From Streptococcaceae bacterium ESL0687 (lineage in GTDB: Bacteria > Bacillota > Bacilli > Lactobacillales > Streptococcaceae), in the NCBI GenBank assembly GCA_029392475.1, contig CP113940.1:496001-560000 (forward strand): DNA of 64,000 nucleotides, given 5' to 3'. The number at the start of each line of letters is the position of its first letter. Position 1 is the stretch's first letter. The notes under the pieces were generated by a model. The model was given only the letters and a program-made list of their open reading frames with translations, was not told where the DNA came from and ran no database searches. Position numbers and translations under genes: made by a program. Positions 10,059 through 19,061 of this stretch are shown here, piece by piece.

Positions 10059-11102
10059 ATGAAAGAAGTTTTAATTTTACTATATGGCGGCCGTAGTGCT
10101 GAACGTGAGGTATCTGTTTTATCAGCTGAAAGTGTAATGAGATCAGTTGATTACTCAAAACACCTAGTAAAAACTTATTTTATCTCTAAAGATGGTGATT
10201 TTATTAAAACTCAAGTTTTTAGTGAACAGCCAGCAGCAGATGAAAAATTAATGACCAATGAGACAGTTAATCTGGATCAAAAAATTAAACCAAGTGATAT
10301 CTTTGAAGAGGGAGCAGTAGTCTTCCCAGTTCTTCACGGTCCTATGGGAGAAGACGGCTCAATTCAAGGATTTTTAGAAATTCTTAAAATGCCTTACATT
10401 GGACCAAATATTACGGCAGCTAGCGTTACCATGGACAAGATTATGACCAAACATGTTCTTGAAACTGTGGGTGTTCCTCAGGTACCTTATGTTGCAGTTA
10501 TTGGGCGTGAGGCCATTGACGAAAAAATGAAGGAAGTCAATGAGCAGCTGACCTATCCTGTTTTTGTAAAACCTGCCAATATGGGTTCAAGTGTTGGAAT
10601 TTCAAAAATTGATTCTGAAGACGAGCTTCATTCAGGTCTTCTTGAGGCCTTTAAGTTCGACAATCGTGTTTTAGTTGAGCAGGGAGTTAACGCCCGTGAG
10701 ATTGAAGTTGCAGTCCTTGGAAATCTTCATGTTAAATCAACTCTTCCAGGAGAAGTTGTAAAAGATGTAGATTTCTATGACTACAATTCCAAATATATTG
10801 ACAATAAAATTACCATGGATATCCCGGCCCATATTGATGCGCCTGTTATGGAAGAGATGCGTCACTATGCTGAACTTGCTTATAAGACAGTCAATGGTTC
10901 AGGCCTTAGCCGTTGCGACTTCTTCCTGACAGCAGATAACAAGTTCTACCTAAATGAGATTAATGCCATTCCAGGGTTCACTCAATTTTCAATGTATCCT
11001 CTTCTTTGGGAAGGTATGGGTCTTTCTTATTCAAATCTGATTGAAGAGTTGATTAAATTAGCTAAAGAAGCCTTTAATGAACGTGAGGGACATTTAAAAT
11101 GA
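10059..11102 (+). CDS. ddl: D-alanine--D-alanine ligase
   Basis: Cytosolic ATP-grasp enzyme that joins two D-alanines for the peptidoglycan stem peptide. 347 aa, usual length. It begins with the typical [16 protein letters not shown] tract. The omega-loop motif FYDYNSKY keeps the tyrosine associated with D-Ala-D-Ala specificity, rather than the phenylalanine of D-Ala-D-Lac ligases, so intrinsic vancomycin resistance is not predicted. The C-terminal [10 protein letters not shown] carries the metal-binding residues. It lies 3 bp after recR and overlaps murF by 4 bp (ATGA), so ddl and murF, consecutive steps in the pathway, are coupled. Confidence 0.97.
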   Translation: MKEVLILLYGGRSAEREVSVLSAESVMRSVDYSKHLVKTYFISKDGDFIKTQVFSEQPAADEKLMTNETVNLDQKIKPSDIFEEGAVVFPVLHGPMGEDGSIQGFLEILKMPYIGPNITAASVTMDKIMTKHVLETVGVPQVPYVAVIGREAIDEKMKEVNEQLTYPVFVKPANMGSSVGISKIDSEDELHSGLLEAFKFDNRVLVEQGVNAREIEVAVLGNLHVKSTLPGEVVKDVDFYDYNSKYIDNKITMDIPAHIDAPVMEEMRHYAELAYKTVNGSGLSRCDFFLTADNKFYLNEINAIPGFTQFSMYPLLWEGMGLSYSNLIEELIKLAKEAFNEREGHLK

Positions 11103-12469
11103 AACTAAGTTTATATGAAGTAGCAAAAGTTGTTGGGGCAAAAAACAAGATTGAGGAATTTTCTGACCTTGAACTGACTGGTACCGAATTTGATAGCAGA
11201 AAAATTAAGGCAGGAGATCTTTTCTTACCTTTAAAAGGTGAGCGTGATGGTCATGACTTTATTTCCAAGGCATTTGAAAATGGGGCAGTAGCTAGCTTGT
11301 CTGAAAAAGATGTTGAAGGTCATCCCTATCTTTTGGTTGATGATGTGCTCAAAGCCTTTCAAGACTTGGCCCGTTATGTCCTTGATAAAACAGGAGTTGA
11401 TGTTATTGCTGTAACTGGTAGTAATGGTAAGACTACTACAAAAGACATGATTGCCTCAGTCCTTGAAACAACCTACAAGACCTATAAGACTCAAGGTAAT
11501 TATAATAATGAAATAGGCCTTCCTTATACAGTTCTTCATATGCCGCAGGGAACAGAAAAATTAGTTCTTGAAATGGGGCAAGACCATCTGGGTGATATTC
11601 ATAGTTTAAGTGAAATCGCAAGACCTAAGATTTCTGTGATTACAATGATTGGTGAAAGCCACATTGAATTCTTTGGTAGCCGTGAAAAAATTGCTGAGGG
11701 TAAGATGCAGATTGTTGATGGAATGAAAGCTGGGACGCTAATTGCTCCTGCTGATAAAATTATCAATCAGTATTTACCAGAAAATCAAAAAATTGTCCGT
11801 TTTGGGCCGAATGAAGACATTTATATTTCTAATCTTTACTCGCATGCGGACTACCAAACCTTCGATCTAAATTTCATGGACCGTGAACTGACAGTTCCCC
11901 TGCCAGGTAAATTTAATGCCACAAACGCCATGCTTGCAGCCTATGTGGGTAAACTTGAAGGGGTTACAGAAGAAAATATTAAACGCGGACTTCAAGAAGA
12001 CCTAAAAGTCACTGGAAACCGCACCGAGTGGCTGAAGGCAGCAAATGGGGCAGACATCCTCTCAGATGTTTACAATGCCAACCCAACTGCCATGCGCTTA
12101 ATGCTCGAAACCTTCCAGGAGCTAGAAAACAATCCTGGCGGGAAAAAAGCAGTTGTTCTAGCTGATATGAAAGAGCTTGGGGAAAACTCTAAGATGTATC
12201 ATTCAATGATGATTACAGCCATTGACCCTGAAAAAATTGACCGTCTCTACCTTTACGGGGAAGAAATGGAAGCTTTAGTGGAATATGCCAAGGACATTTT
12301 TGAAAAGGGGCACCTTAAGTTCTACCGAAAAGATCTGGATAAAGATGAGCTTGATGATTTAATCAAGGATGTTGCTGAAGACCTGGGTGAAAATGACCAA
12401 ATCCTTCTTAAAGGAAGCAATAGTATGAAGTTATCTGAGGTCGTCAAAGGACTTTTGCCTCAGGACTAG
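11099..12469 (+). CDS. murF: UDP-MurNAc-tripeptide--D-Ala-D-Ala ligase
   Basis: Adds D-Ala-D-Ala, the product of the preceding Ddl, to UDP-MurNAc-tripeptide. 456 aa. It shows the Mur ligase layout: a substrate domain (residues 1-85), a central ATPase domain with the P-loop [13 protein letters not shown] at about residue 101, and a C-terminal domain. The ATG overlaps the ddl stop (ATGA) with GAGGGA upstream. It is the last gene of the wall run; prfC follows after 46 bp. Confidence 0.96.
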   Translation: MKLSLYEVAKVVGAKNKIEEFSDLELTGTEFDSRKIKAGDLFLPLKGERDGHDFISKAFENGAVASLSEKDVEGHPYLLVDDVLKAFQDLARYVLDKTGVDVIAVTGSNGKTTTKDMIASVLETTYKTYKTQGNYNNEIGLPYTVLHMPQGTEKLVLEMGQDHLGDIHSLSEIARPKISVITMIGESHIEFFGSREKIAEGKMQIVDGMKAGTLIAPADKIINQYLPENQKIVRFGPNEDIYISNLYSHADYQTFDLNFMDRELTVPLPGKFNATNAMLAAYVGKLEGVTEENIKRGLQEDLKVTGNRTEWLKAANGADILSDVYNANPTAMRLMLETFQELENNPGGKKAVVLADMKELGENSKMYHSMMITAIDPEKIDRLYLYGEEMEALVEYAKDIFEKGHLKFYRKDLDKDELDDLIKDVAEDLGENDQILLKGSNSMKLSEVVKGLLPQD

Positions 12470-12483
12470 GCACTAGAATACGC

Positions 12484-12498
12484 TGTTATTAAATAACA
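12484..12498 (+). repeat. Inverted repeat in prfC leader
   Basis: TGTTATT-A-AATAACA, near-perfect 7 bp arms, lies between murF and prfC just before the prfC RBS (CGGAG). It is AT-rich and has no T-run, so it is not a terminator. Its role is unknown. Confidence 0.3.
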
Positions 12499-12515
12499 AC
12501 GGAGAAAGAATAATA

Positions 12516-14084
12516 ATGAATCTACAAGAAGAAGTAAATAAACGTCGCACCTTTGCGATCATCAGTCACCCGGATGCCGGGAAGACGACCATCACCGAGC
12601 AGCTTTTGATGTTTGGGGGTGCCATTCGTGAGGCTGGTACGGTTAAGGCTAAGAAGTCTGGAACCTTTGCCAAGTCTGACTGGATGGAAATTGAAAAACA
12701 ACGTGGTATCTCTGTAACCAGTTCTGTTATGCAGTTTGACTATGCTGGTAAAAAGGTAAACATCCTTGATACCCCAGGGCATGAGGACTTTTCAGAAGAT
12801 ACCTACCGAACTCTGATGGCCGTGGATGCTGCTGTCATGGTAATCGACAGCGCTAAGGGTATTGAGGCCCAGACTAAAAAACTATTCAAGGTCGTAAAAG
12901 ACCGTGGAATCCCAGTCTTCACCTTCATCAACAAACTTGACCGTGATGGACGTGAGCCTTTAGAACTTTTAGAAGAGCTTGAGGAAACTCTTGGAATCCT
13001 AAGTACACCTATGAACTGGCCGATTGGGATGGGTAAAGCCTTTGAAGGACTTTACGACATGCACAACCACCGTATTGAGCTATTTAAGGGAGATGAACGC
13101 TTCGTTGACCTAAACGAAGACGGGGAAGTACCAGAAGAGCATGAACTGCGCAACAACCCATTCTACAAGCAGGCGCTGGATGATATCGAACTTATTCAAG
13201 AAGCTGGAAATCCCTTCTCTGAAGAAGAGGTTATCCTAGGTGAATTAACACCTGTCTTCTTCGGGTCAGCTCTTACAAACTTCGGTGTCCAAACCTTCCT
13301 TGATACCTTCCTAGAGTATGCGCCAACTCCACATGCCCACAAAACAACTGATGGACATGAAATCAGCCCGTATTCTGAAGACTTCTCAGGATTTGTCTTC
13401 AAGATTCAAGCCAACATGAACCCGGCCCACCGTGACCGTATTGCCTTTGTTCGTATCAGTTCAGGAACTTTTACTCGCGGAATGGACATTCGCCTTCCCC
13501 GTGCTAAAAAGAAAATGAAGCTATCAAATGTGACTCAGTTTATGGCTGAAAGCCGTGAGAACATTGAAACAGCAGTAGCTGGAGATATTATCGGGGTCTA
13601 TGATACTGGAACCTACCAGGTTGGGGATACCCTTTTAACTGGTAAGCAAAACTTTGAGTATGAACCACTACCAACCTTCACTCCTGAGTTATTTATGCGC
13701 GTGAGTGCTAAAAATGTCATGAAGCAAAAGAGTTTCCACAAGGGAATTGAACAGTTGGTTCAAGAAGGTGCCATCCAGCTCTACCAAAATTACCAGACCA
13801 ATGAGTACATGCTTGGAGCTGTCGGACAACTTCAGTTTGAAGTCTTCCAGCATAGGATGATTGGTGAATATAATGCAGAAGTTGTTATGACTCCAATGGG
13901 TAACAAGACAGTCCGCTGGATTAATCCAGAGCAGCTTGATGAAAAAATGAGCTCAAGCCGTAACATTTTAGCCCGTGACCGTTTTGGAAATCCACTTTTC
14001 CTATTTGAAAACCAATTTGCAGAACGCTGGTTTGCTGACAAGTACCCAGATGTGGAACTAAGCTCGACACCACCAACTGCGTAA
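12516..14084 (+). CDS. prfC: Peptide chain release factor 3
   Basis: RF3 is a GTPase that recycles RF1/RF2 from the ribosome after termination. 522 aa, family length. GTPase motifs are visible: G1 [10 protein letters not shown]3 DTPGHEDF, G4 NKLD, followed by EF-G-like domains II and III. Start at ATG 12516 with CGGAG upstream. It is separated from murF by 46 bp holding a small inverted repeat, and ends in a strong terminator that is shared with the oppositely oriented sortase gene. Confidence 0.97.
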   Translation: MNLQEEVNKRRTFAIISHPDAGKTTITEQLLMFGGAIREAGTVKAKKSGTFAKSDWMEIEKQRGISVTSSVMQFDYAGKKVNILDTPGHEDFSEDTYRTLMAVDAAVMVIDSAKGIEAQTKKLFKVVKDRGIPVFTFINKLDRDGREPLELLEELEETLGILSTPMNWPIGMGKAFEGLYDMHNHRIELFKGDERFVDLNEDGEVPEEHELRNNPFYKQALDDIELIQEAGNPFSEEEVILGELTPVFFGSALTNFGVQTFLDTFLEYAPTPHAHKTTDGHEISPYSEDFSGFVFKIQANMNPAHRDRIAFVRISSGTFTRGMDIRLPRAKKKMKLSNVTQFMAESRENIETAVAGDIIGVYDTGTYQVGDTLLTGKQNFEYEPLPTFTPELFMRVSAKNVMKQKSFHKGIEQLVQEGAIQLYQNYQTNEYMLGAVGQLQFEVFQHRMIGEYNAEVVMTPMGNKTVRWINPEQLDEKMSSSRNILARDRFGNPLFLFENQFAERWFADKYPDVELSSTPPTA

Positions 14085-14090
14085 GATAGA

Positions 14091-14120
14091 TAAAAAAACA
14101 TCCTTTAGGATGTTTTTTTA
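14091..14120. terminator. Bidirectional terminator between prfC and sortase gene
   Basis: A perfect palindrome of 13 bp arms around TTTA: a run of seven A, ACATCC-like core, then GGATG and seven T. It reads as a terminator in both directions, serving prfC (+) and the sortase gene (-), which ends at 14133. Confidence 0.92.
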
Positions 14121-14132
14121 TATGGCAAGAAA

Positions 14133-15110
14133 TTAACTGCTTCCTCCCTTGTCTCCGTTAGCACCTTCTTCGGTACCTGGGTTCCACCAAGAGACATGGG
14201 CATTTGTACTTTTGACTTTTAAATTAAATTCATTGACAAATTTTTGAGGGGCTTCCTCCCAGGTGTAAGTATTTTTTAGTAGGGCATGGGTTATGATTCG
14301 GTAGTCAGTTGATGGAAAGAGGCAGCTGACTATTGTTAATTCAGGATTTTCACTTGGATTCAAAACAGATGTAGTATCTTTTGTTACTAGAGTTTGACCC
14401 GTGATTTGGTACTCATAGATGCCGCTAGCATTTGCAAGGAGTACAGTTTGACCGTTCAGCCAGTTAGATCCAGATAATTTTCCGTTGCTGATATAGGGTG
14501 AATCATTATTTATTTCCTTCTGGAGGCTACTGAATCCAGTTTTACCATCATTGAAGTTATGGGCCGCTAGCCCGTAGTTTCCTTGTCCCATTCTAGGTAT
14601 GGTTGTCCCTAGGGGATCACCCTGAGACTTATTGGCATAGGCAGCTCCAGCATTTAGTCCCGTGTCACTATAGGCATCATTATAGATGGGAAGGAGGATA
14701 CTTCGGCTGGGAATGGATACGAAACCTTGTTTATCTAGTCCTCGGACAGCTTGACGCATTACCATCTTTTCTATATCCTGGCGTGAAGTGTTATCCAAAT
14801 CAGCCCTTTTATTTTCATCCTTTTGTTTATAGTAGTTTATAAAATTTAAAACTTTATTTTGGATAGCAAATGTGTTTTTTTGATATAAGGTTTGGACACC
14901 TAAAACAAGAGATGCGAATATAAGTCCTAGTAAAATTGAAGTCAGTCCTATTTTTTTATAGCTTGAAGGGCGTCTTCTTATTTTTAAAAATAGAAAATAA
15001 AAGAGGAAGGAAAGGAGGAAAGAAACTAGGAAAACAAATCCCATTTGTAAAAGTGAATATTGCTTATTATATGATGCAGAAATAATTTCTAAATTTGATA
15101 ATTGTGTCAT
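14133..15110 (-). CDS. Sortase family transpeptidase with two N-terminal membrane segments
   Basis: Sortases cut the LPXTG signal of surface proteins and attach them to the cell wall. This one has a complete triad: His184 in LAAHNF, Cys263 in TIVSC and Arg271 in DYRIITHAL. At 325 aa it is longer than housekeeping SrtA (about 220-250), because of two predicted membrane segments at about 21-43 and 54-74 and a linker of some 60 residues before the catalytic domain. The motifs resemble class A but LAAHN and TIVSC differ from the usual AGHN and TLxTC. It lies just downstream of an LPXTG adhesin on the same strand, which is its likely substrate. It has its own extended -10 promoter. Class assignment is uncertain. 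Confidence 0.85.
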   Translation of the reverse strand: MTQLSNLEIISASYNKQYSLLQMGFVFLVSFLLSFLFYFLFLKIRRRPSSYKKIGLTSILLGLIFASLVLGVQTLYQKNTFAIQNKVLNFINYYKQKDENKRADLDNTSRQDIEKMVMRQAVRGLDKQGFVSIPSRSILLPIYNDAYSDTGLNAGAAYANKSQGDPLGTTIPRMGQGNYGLAAHNFNDGKTGFSSLQKEINNDSPYISNGKLSGSNWLNGQTVLLANASGIYEYQITGQTLVTKDTTSVLNPSENPELTIVSCLFPSTDYRIITHALLKNTYTWEEAPQKFVNEFNLKVKSTNAHVSWWNPGTEEGANGDKGGSS

Positions 15111-15161
15111 GATTTAAATCCTTATCAGTGGGGATAGGCTCTTTAATTATTTGTTGGCGCT

Positions 15162-15170
15162 ATTATACCA
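15162..15170 (-). promoter_or_regulatory. Extended -10 promoter of sortase gene
   Basis: On the minus strand TGG-TATAAT, a consensus extended -10, lies about 50 bp before the sortase ATG. No good -35 is seen. Confidence 0.6.
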
Positions 15171-15219
15171 CAAAAAAATTTTAGAGAAGATTTTCAGTTA
15201 ATTTATAAATTGGGCAGAG

Positions 15220-15252
15220 AAAATAGGATGATTATCTAAATCATCCTATTTT
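15220..15252 (-). terminator. Terminator after LPXTG adhesin gene
   Basis: 14 bp arms (15220-15233 and 15239-15252), loop 5 nt, GGATGATT core, with a T-run on the minus strand. It separates the adhesin transcript from the sortase gene, at least partly. Confidence 0.85.
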
Positions 15253-15258
15253 TATGAG

Positions 15259-17049
15259 TTAATCAACTCTTATGAATTTTTTATAAGCAAAAATCATGCT
15301 TGTTGTGGTAAGCAGTAGCAGGATTCCAATTAGTTTAAAGTTATTTTCTTTTTGAATACCTGTGTTTGGTAATTCAGCTTTTACTGGAGTTTTTTTCTTC
15401 TCTGGTTGATTTGTTTGATTGCTGTTAGTTGCTTCTTTTGTTAGTGGGTTTACCTGAGTAGTGCCGTCATCATTATTTTTTGTTGCTGTTGAATTTGTTT
15501 TCTTAGGTGTATGACTATTGGTAATATCAAAACCATTTATAGTAGTTGTGTAGCCATCAACGGAATCCTCTGTGACCGTATAATTTATTTTTTGGCCGTC
15601 CTTATATTCTGGTAAGTTGGTAAACTCATACTCCCAATCCGTATCTGCAGAAACAGGCGTAGATTGCACTGTTTGGCCATTAGCTAAAAGATGGACTGTA
15701 ATTTTATCTGGTCTGAGACCATCCTTGTTATTATCGTCATCCCAGGTCTTTCTTCCTGTGATCTTAATTTTTGATATTTTATTATTAATTATATTTTTAG
15801 TTACTTCGTTATCGCTCCCAAAATCTTGAGGGGTAACTGTAGTAGGGTTGGAATTAAGTTCATAATCATCCGGAGCCTTTGTTTCTGTAATGACATAATT
15901 ATCTCTTAATAATCCGGATATAGATGCATTACCATTTTCATCACTTGTTACGGTAGCAACTGTGGCACCTGACGAACTTCTAACAATAGAGAATTCAGCT
16001 CCCTTTAGTGGATTTCCACTATCATCAGTTTTATGGATATTGATGGTATAGTTATAACCATAAGCTTCACCGCTAGCAGTCTGCCAAACAACTGTACTTG
16101 TTCCCTGCTTGATTAATTCCGAGTCAGCTCCATTAAGTTTAGCGTAGTTTGTAAAAATTTCATTGTTGAGTGGGGTATGATTTAATCTAACCCTATAGTA
16201 TATTTCATATCCTTGTGTGATATTGCCTAGATTAATTGAAAATCCAGAGCTATCAGGATAATAATTAATGGCGGTTTGGCTGGTTACATCAACCGGATCA
16301 GCTAATTGAAAGCCCCCGTTTCCACCAATGAAAAAGTTACCCTTGCGGATTTTAAATGAATCTTTTTCATAGCTCATTCCAGCTGTCTGTAATTCATCTG
16401 TTACAAGTGCTTGATTAATTTTTCCACCAACAGCATTAACCCTGATTATGTAGCTAATCTCATTGGTGTCATCATCTGAAACCCAATGATATTTGAGGAA
16501 ATTTTCCTTGGGATCATCGCCACTTGAGGCCCCGTAGGTAACAACTCCTAAAGGAAAACTGCTGTTTTCTATGTCTAGGTTTAGTTGGTAGGGTTTATAT
16601 TCGGTTACTACATTATTATCAATCTTTACGGCTAGTTGGATTTTTCCGCTAACGTCATAATGGGTCGCTGCAAAGCTAGTATAGGTTAATGTTAACTTTT
16701 TGCTTGCAGGATCAGCAACTCCCTTTGCCACAACATCACCATTTGCATTTTTTATGTCAAAATTCAGTAGTTGTGAAAAGGTTAATTCATCAGGTAGGGT
16801 GATAACAGAGGTATCTCCTTCATTGACTTGGCCATTTGGAAGTTTAAAATCCAAACCTAAATAAAAAATAGAGTACTGAGTCACTTGATCAATAGATTGA
16901 CCGCTTATACTAGATAACTTTGCATTAGTGACAATATTATTAATTTGTTTGGTCGATGGCGCATCAGCTTGGGCGAATGTGGACAAGGGAGTAAGTAAGA
17001 AAACTCCCAAAAGGATAAAAAATTTTAATAAGTAATTAATTTTATTCAT
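15259..17049 (-). CDS. LPXTG-anchored surface adhesin with CnaB domains
   Basis: Cell-wall-anchored surface protein of 596 aa. A signal peptide covers roughly residues 1-27 (ending STFAQA). Next comes a long beta-rich adhesin region with SdrG/Cna-A-like character (NEGDTSVITLPDEL), then two CnaB-type Ig-like domains: IHKTDDSGNPLKGAEFS ... YVITETKAPDDY, and GRKTWDDDNNKDGLRP ... YTVTEDSVDGY. Their Lys and Glu positions fit self-forming isopeptide bonds. A Thr/Asn/Lys-rich stalk leads to LPNTG at 560-564, a hydrophobic segment and a basic tail. Start at ATG 17049, set by GAGGAG upstream; an upstream in-frame ATG at 17109 has no RBS. Ligand unknown. Divergent from a LytTR regulator, which may control it. 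Confidence 0.9.
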   Translation of the reverse strand: MNKINYLLKFFILLGVFLLTPLSTFAQADAPSTKQINNIVTNAKLSSISGQSIDQVTQYSIFYLGLDFKLPNGQVNEGDTSVITLPDELTFSQLLNFDIKNANGDVVAKGVADPASKKLTLTYTSFAATHYDVSGKIQLAVKIDNNVVTEYKPYQLNLDIENSSFPLGVVTYGASSGDDPKENFLKYHWVSDDDTNEISYIIRVNAVGGKINQALVTDELQTAGMSYEKDSFKIRKGNFFIGGNGGFQLADPVDVTSQTAINYYPDSSGFSINLGNITQGYEIYYRVRLNHTPLNNEIFTNYAKLNGADSELIKQGTSTVVWQTASGEAYGYNYTINIHKTDDSGNPLKGAEFSIVRSSSGATVATVTSDENGNASISGLLRDNYVITETKAPDDYELNSNPTTVTPQDFGSDNEVTKNIINNKISKIKITGRKTWDDDNNKDGLRPDKITVHLLANGQTVQSTPVSADTDWEYEFTNLPEYKDGQKINYTVTEDSVDGYTTTINGFDITNSHTPKKTNSTATKNNDDGTTQVNPLTKEATNSNQTNQPEKKKTPVKAELPNTGIQKENNFKLIGILLLLTTTSMIFAYKKFIRVD

Positions 17050-17115
17050 AAACATCTCCTCTTTATGGACTCTTTTTACAATAAAAGTTATTTGTTGTAA
17101 AAACAACATGTATTT

Positions 17116-17124
17116 ATTCTAACA
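17116..17124 (-). promoter_or_regulatory. Extended -10 promoter of LPXTG adhesin gene
   Basis: Minus-strand TGT-TAGAAT with weak -35 CTTTAT (17139-17144). The leader of about 60 nt that follows contains a small inverted repeat (TTGTT...AACAA, around 17090-17106). Confidence 0.5.
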
Positions 17125-17157
17125 CTTTTTATTTAAAAATAAAGGATAGCTTCCACA

Positions 17158-17186
17158 TTGAATATTCAGTAGGTCTTTGATAAGAT
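17158..17186 (+). promoter_or_regulatory. Promoter of LytTR-DUF3021 operon
   Basis: TTGAAT (17158-17163), exactly 17 bp, TAAGAT (17181-17186) preceded by TGA, i.e. an extended -10. The RBS AAGGA is at 17210-17214. The promoter is divergent from the adhesin promoter about 40 bp away. Confidence 0.65.
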
Positions 17187-17217
17187 TTAGGAAATACACG
17201 GTAGTTAGGAAGGATTT

Positions 17218-17676
17218 ATGGTAAAAATAGTTATTAAAATTATCCCTCCAGAAGAAGAGGAAGAAATAATATGTCATATCCATAATATTAGTGATTATAG
17301 AAAAGAAATTTTGGATAAATTAAAAGTTGCTGAGATTACATATTTTATAGGAAAAAGTGAGGGAAAATTTTATAAAATAACCACTGATGATATATATTAC
17401 TTTGAGTCAGTTGACAAGAAGACATTCATATATACTAAAAATGAGGAATTTGAAATAGAGGATAGACTTTATATTCTTGAAAGTAAATTGAAAAAATTAA
17501 AGTTTACTAGGATATCTAAATCGATGATTGTAAATATCGAAAAAATTACAATGATTCGCCCCAGCTTCAGTGGCCGTTTTGAGGCCAAGCTTGAAAACGG
17601 AGAAGGAATAAAAATATCTAGAAAGTATGTCCCAGATTTAAAAAAAGCATATGGTTTAGGAGATAAAGAAAGATGA
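17218..17676 (+). CDS. LytTR-domain transcriptional regulator without receiver domain
   Basis: 152 aa protein with a LytTR DNA-binding domain in its C-terminal two thirds (IYYFESVDKKTFIYT ... FTRISKSMIVNIEKI). It lacks the CheY-like receiver of AgrA-type regulators. Stand-alone LytTR proteins encoded with a DUF3021 membrane protein form the LytTR regulatory systems known from streptococci, for example HdrRM and BrsRM of S. mutans, where the membrane partner inhibits the regulator. The 4 bp overlap with the DUF3021 gene fits this. Targets here are unknown; the divergent LPXTG adhesin and the downstream ABC genes are candidates. Confidence 0.9.
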   Translation: MVKIVIKIIPPEEEEEIICHIHNISDYRKEILDKLKVAEITYFIGKSEGKFYKITTDDIYYFESVDKKTFIYTKNEEFEIEDRLYILESKLKKLKFTRISKSMIVNIEKITMIRPSFSGRFEAKLENGEGIKISRKYVPDLKKAYGLGDKER

Positions 17677-18059
17677 TAAGAAAATTTATAAAGATTTTTA
17701 GTAATTTTTCAGTAGCAACCACGATAATACTTCTCGCTAGTATTTTTACAGGGACGAGCTTGGACAACAGTTTAGTTGGTCAAATAATGATCACAAGTCT
17801 TGTTAGTACGATTTTCTGTATGACTTTTTTAAATTTTTTTGATTTTGCCTTTAAAAGTATTTTAGCAGTTTTGGGCGTTCTTCTAATTGTTGGGTGTGCA
17901 AGTCTCCTTTTTGACTGGAAAACTTCATTCATCATGCTTGTTACCTCTTTTGTAATGACCGCAGTCATTATCGCAGCCAATTATAGGATGGATAAAACAA
18001 CAGCTGAGGAACTAAATAGGCAGATAAAGACCAGAAAGAGTCACAAGAAGGAAATTTAA
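17673..18059 (+). CDS. DUF3021 family membrane protein (partner of LytTR regulator)
   Basis: 128 aa with four hydrophobic segments (about 12-30, 34-54, 61-81 and 86-105) and a basic C-terminal cytosolic tail. The layout and position, overlapping a LytTR gene by 4 bp, match DUF3021 proteins. In characterised pairs these act as membrane-bound inhibitors of the LytTR partner, sensing an unknown signal. That function is known for the family and inferred here. It is followed by a strong terminator. Confidence 0.85.
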   Translation: MIRKFIKIFSNFSVATTIILLASIFTGTSLDNSLVGQIMITSLVSTIFCMTFLNFFDFAFKSILAVLGVLLIVGCASLLFDWKTSFIMLVTSFVMTAVIIAANYRMDKTTAEELNRQIKTRKSHKKEI

Positions 18060-18062
18060 AAA

Positions 18063-18093
18063 ACCTCCAAGTGTATCTTGGAGGTCTTTTTTT
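18063..18093 (+). terminator. Intrinsic terminator after DUF3021 gene
   Basis: ACCTCCAAG (18063-18071), 5 nt loop, CTTGGAGGT (18077-18085), then seven T. Confidence 0.92.
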
Positions 18094-18098
18094 GCATC

Positions 18099-18127
18099 TT
18101 GGTTGATTTGAATATTTTTTGGATAAT
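18099..18127 (+). promoter_or_regulatory. Promoter of ABC transporter operon
   Basis: TTGGTT (18099-18104), 17 bp, GATAAT (18122-18127). GGAGGAG at 18152-18158 is the RBS of the ATPase gene. Confidence 0.55.
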
Positions 18128-18164
18128 TTTTTTGTTAGGATAAATAAAGATTGGAGGAGATTTC

Positions 18165-19061
18165 ATGGCTGAGGATAAAAATATTTTAGAAGTAAGAAAT
18201 TTATCAAAGACTTACAAGGATAGGCAGATGGTTAAAGATATTGATTTAACCATAAAAAAAGGAAGCTTTACAGCACTTTTAGGAACTAATGGAGCTGGGA
18301 AGTCAACGACCATTTCCATGTTGACCCTGATGAAAAAGCCAAGCCTTGGATCTATATCCTATGACGGACTTTCTGCTGATAAGCATGGTGAGGAGATTAG
18401 AACAAAAATTGGTTTGGTAGCTCAAGGAAGTTATCTGGATGATGTTTTGACAGTTGAGGATAATCTACATCTTTGGGCCGGTCTATATAAAAAGATTGGG
18501 GAAGATCGAATTAAAGAAGTGGTAGCCCTAACTCAGCTTGAGGATATTTTAAACCATAAGGTTAAGGAGCTTTCAGGGGGGCAAAGAAGAAGGGCTGATA
18601 TTGCCCTAGCTATTCTTCACCAGCCTGAAATTCTTTATCTGGATGAGCCAACGACAGGCTTAGATATTCAGACAAGGACAGCTATTTGGGAGCTTCTCCA
18701 GGAGATGCGAGTTAAGGAAGGATTAACCATTTTTTTAACTAGCCATTATCTGGATGAAGCTAGTTCTGCTGACAATGTTTACATTATTGATAGCGGGCAA
18801 ATTATTGCCCATGGTTCGGCCGCTGATTTGATAAAACGGTACTCGAAGAAGAGATTGACCATTTTGGCGGGTGACTTTGATTCAATTAAAAAAGAACTGG
18901 ACCTTAGCCAGTCAATTTTTCCGATTTCACTTGATTTTGACGACTCTGCTGCTGCCATAGCTACTCTTGAACGGTTGAAAGCCTACATCAAAGATTTTGA
19001 CTATCGGAGTGGAAACATGGATGATGTCTTTTTGACACTTACTGGAAGGGAGATGCATTAA
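18165..19061 (+). CDS. ABC-2 type exporter, ATP-binding subunit
   Basis: Cytosolic ATPase of an exporter, 298 aa. Walker A is GTNGAGKST (residues 40-48), signature LSGGQRRRADIAL, Walker B ILYLDEPTTGLD, and a switch histidine in TSHYLDEA. The C-terminal 80 residues form the extra domain common in drug, bacteriocin-immunity and lipid exporters. It overlaps the permease gene by one base. The position after a LytTR/DUF3021 pair resembles streptococcal loci where such regulators control bacteriocin or immunity transporters; substrate unknown. Confidence 0.93.
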   Translation: MAEDKNILEVRNLSKTYKDRQMVKDIDLTIKKGSFTALLGTNGAGKSTTISMLTLMKKPSLGSISYDGLSADKHGEEIRTKIGLVAQGSYLDDVLTVEDNLHLWAGLYKKIGEDRIKEVVALTQLEDILNHKVKELSGGQRRRADIALAILHQPEILYLDEPTTGLDIQTRTAIWELLQEMRVKEGLTIFLTSHYLDEASSADNVYIIDSGQIIAHGSAADLIKRYSKKRLTILAGDFDSIKKELDLSQSIFPISLDFDDSAAAIATLERLKAYIKDFDYRSGNMDDVFLTLTGREMH

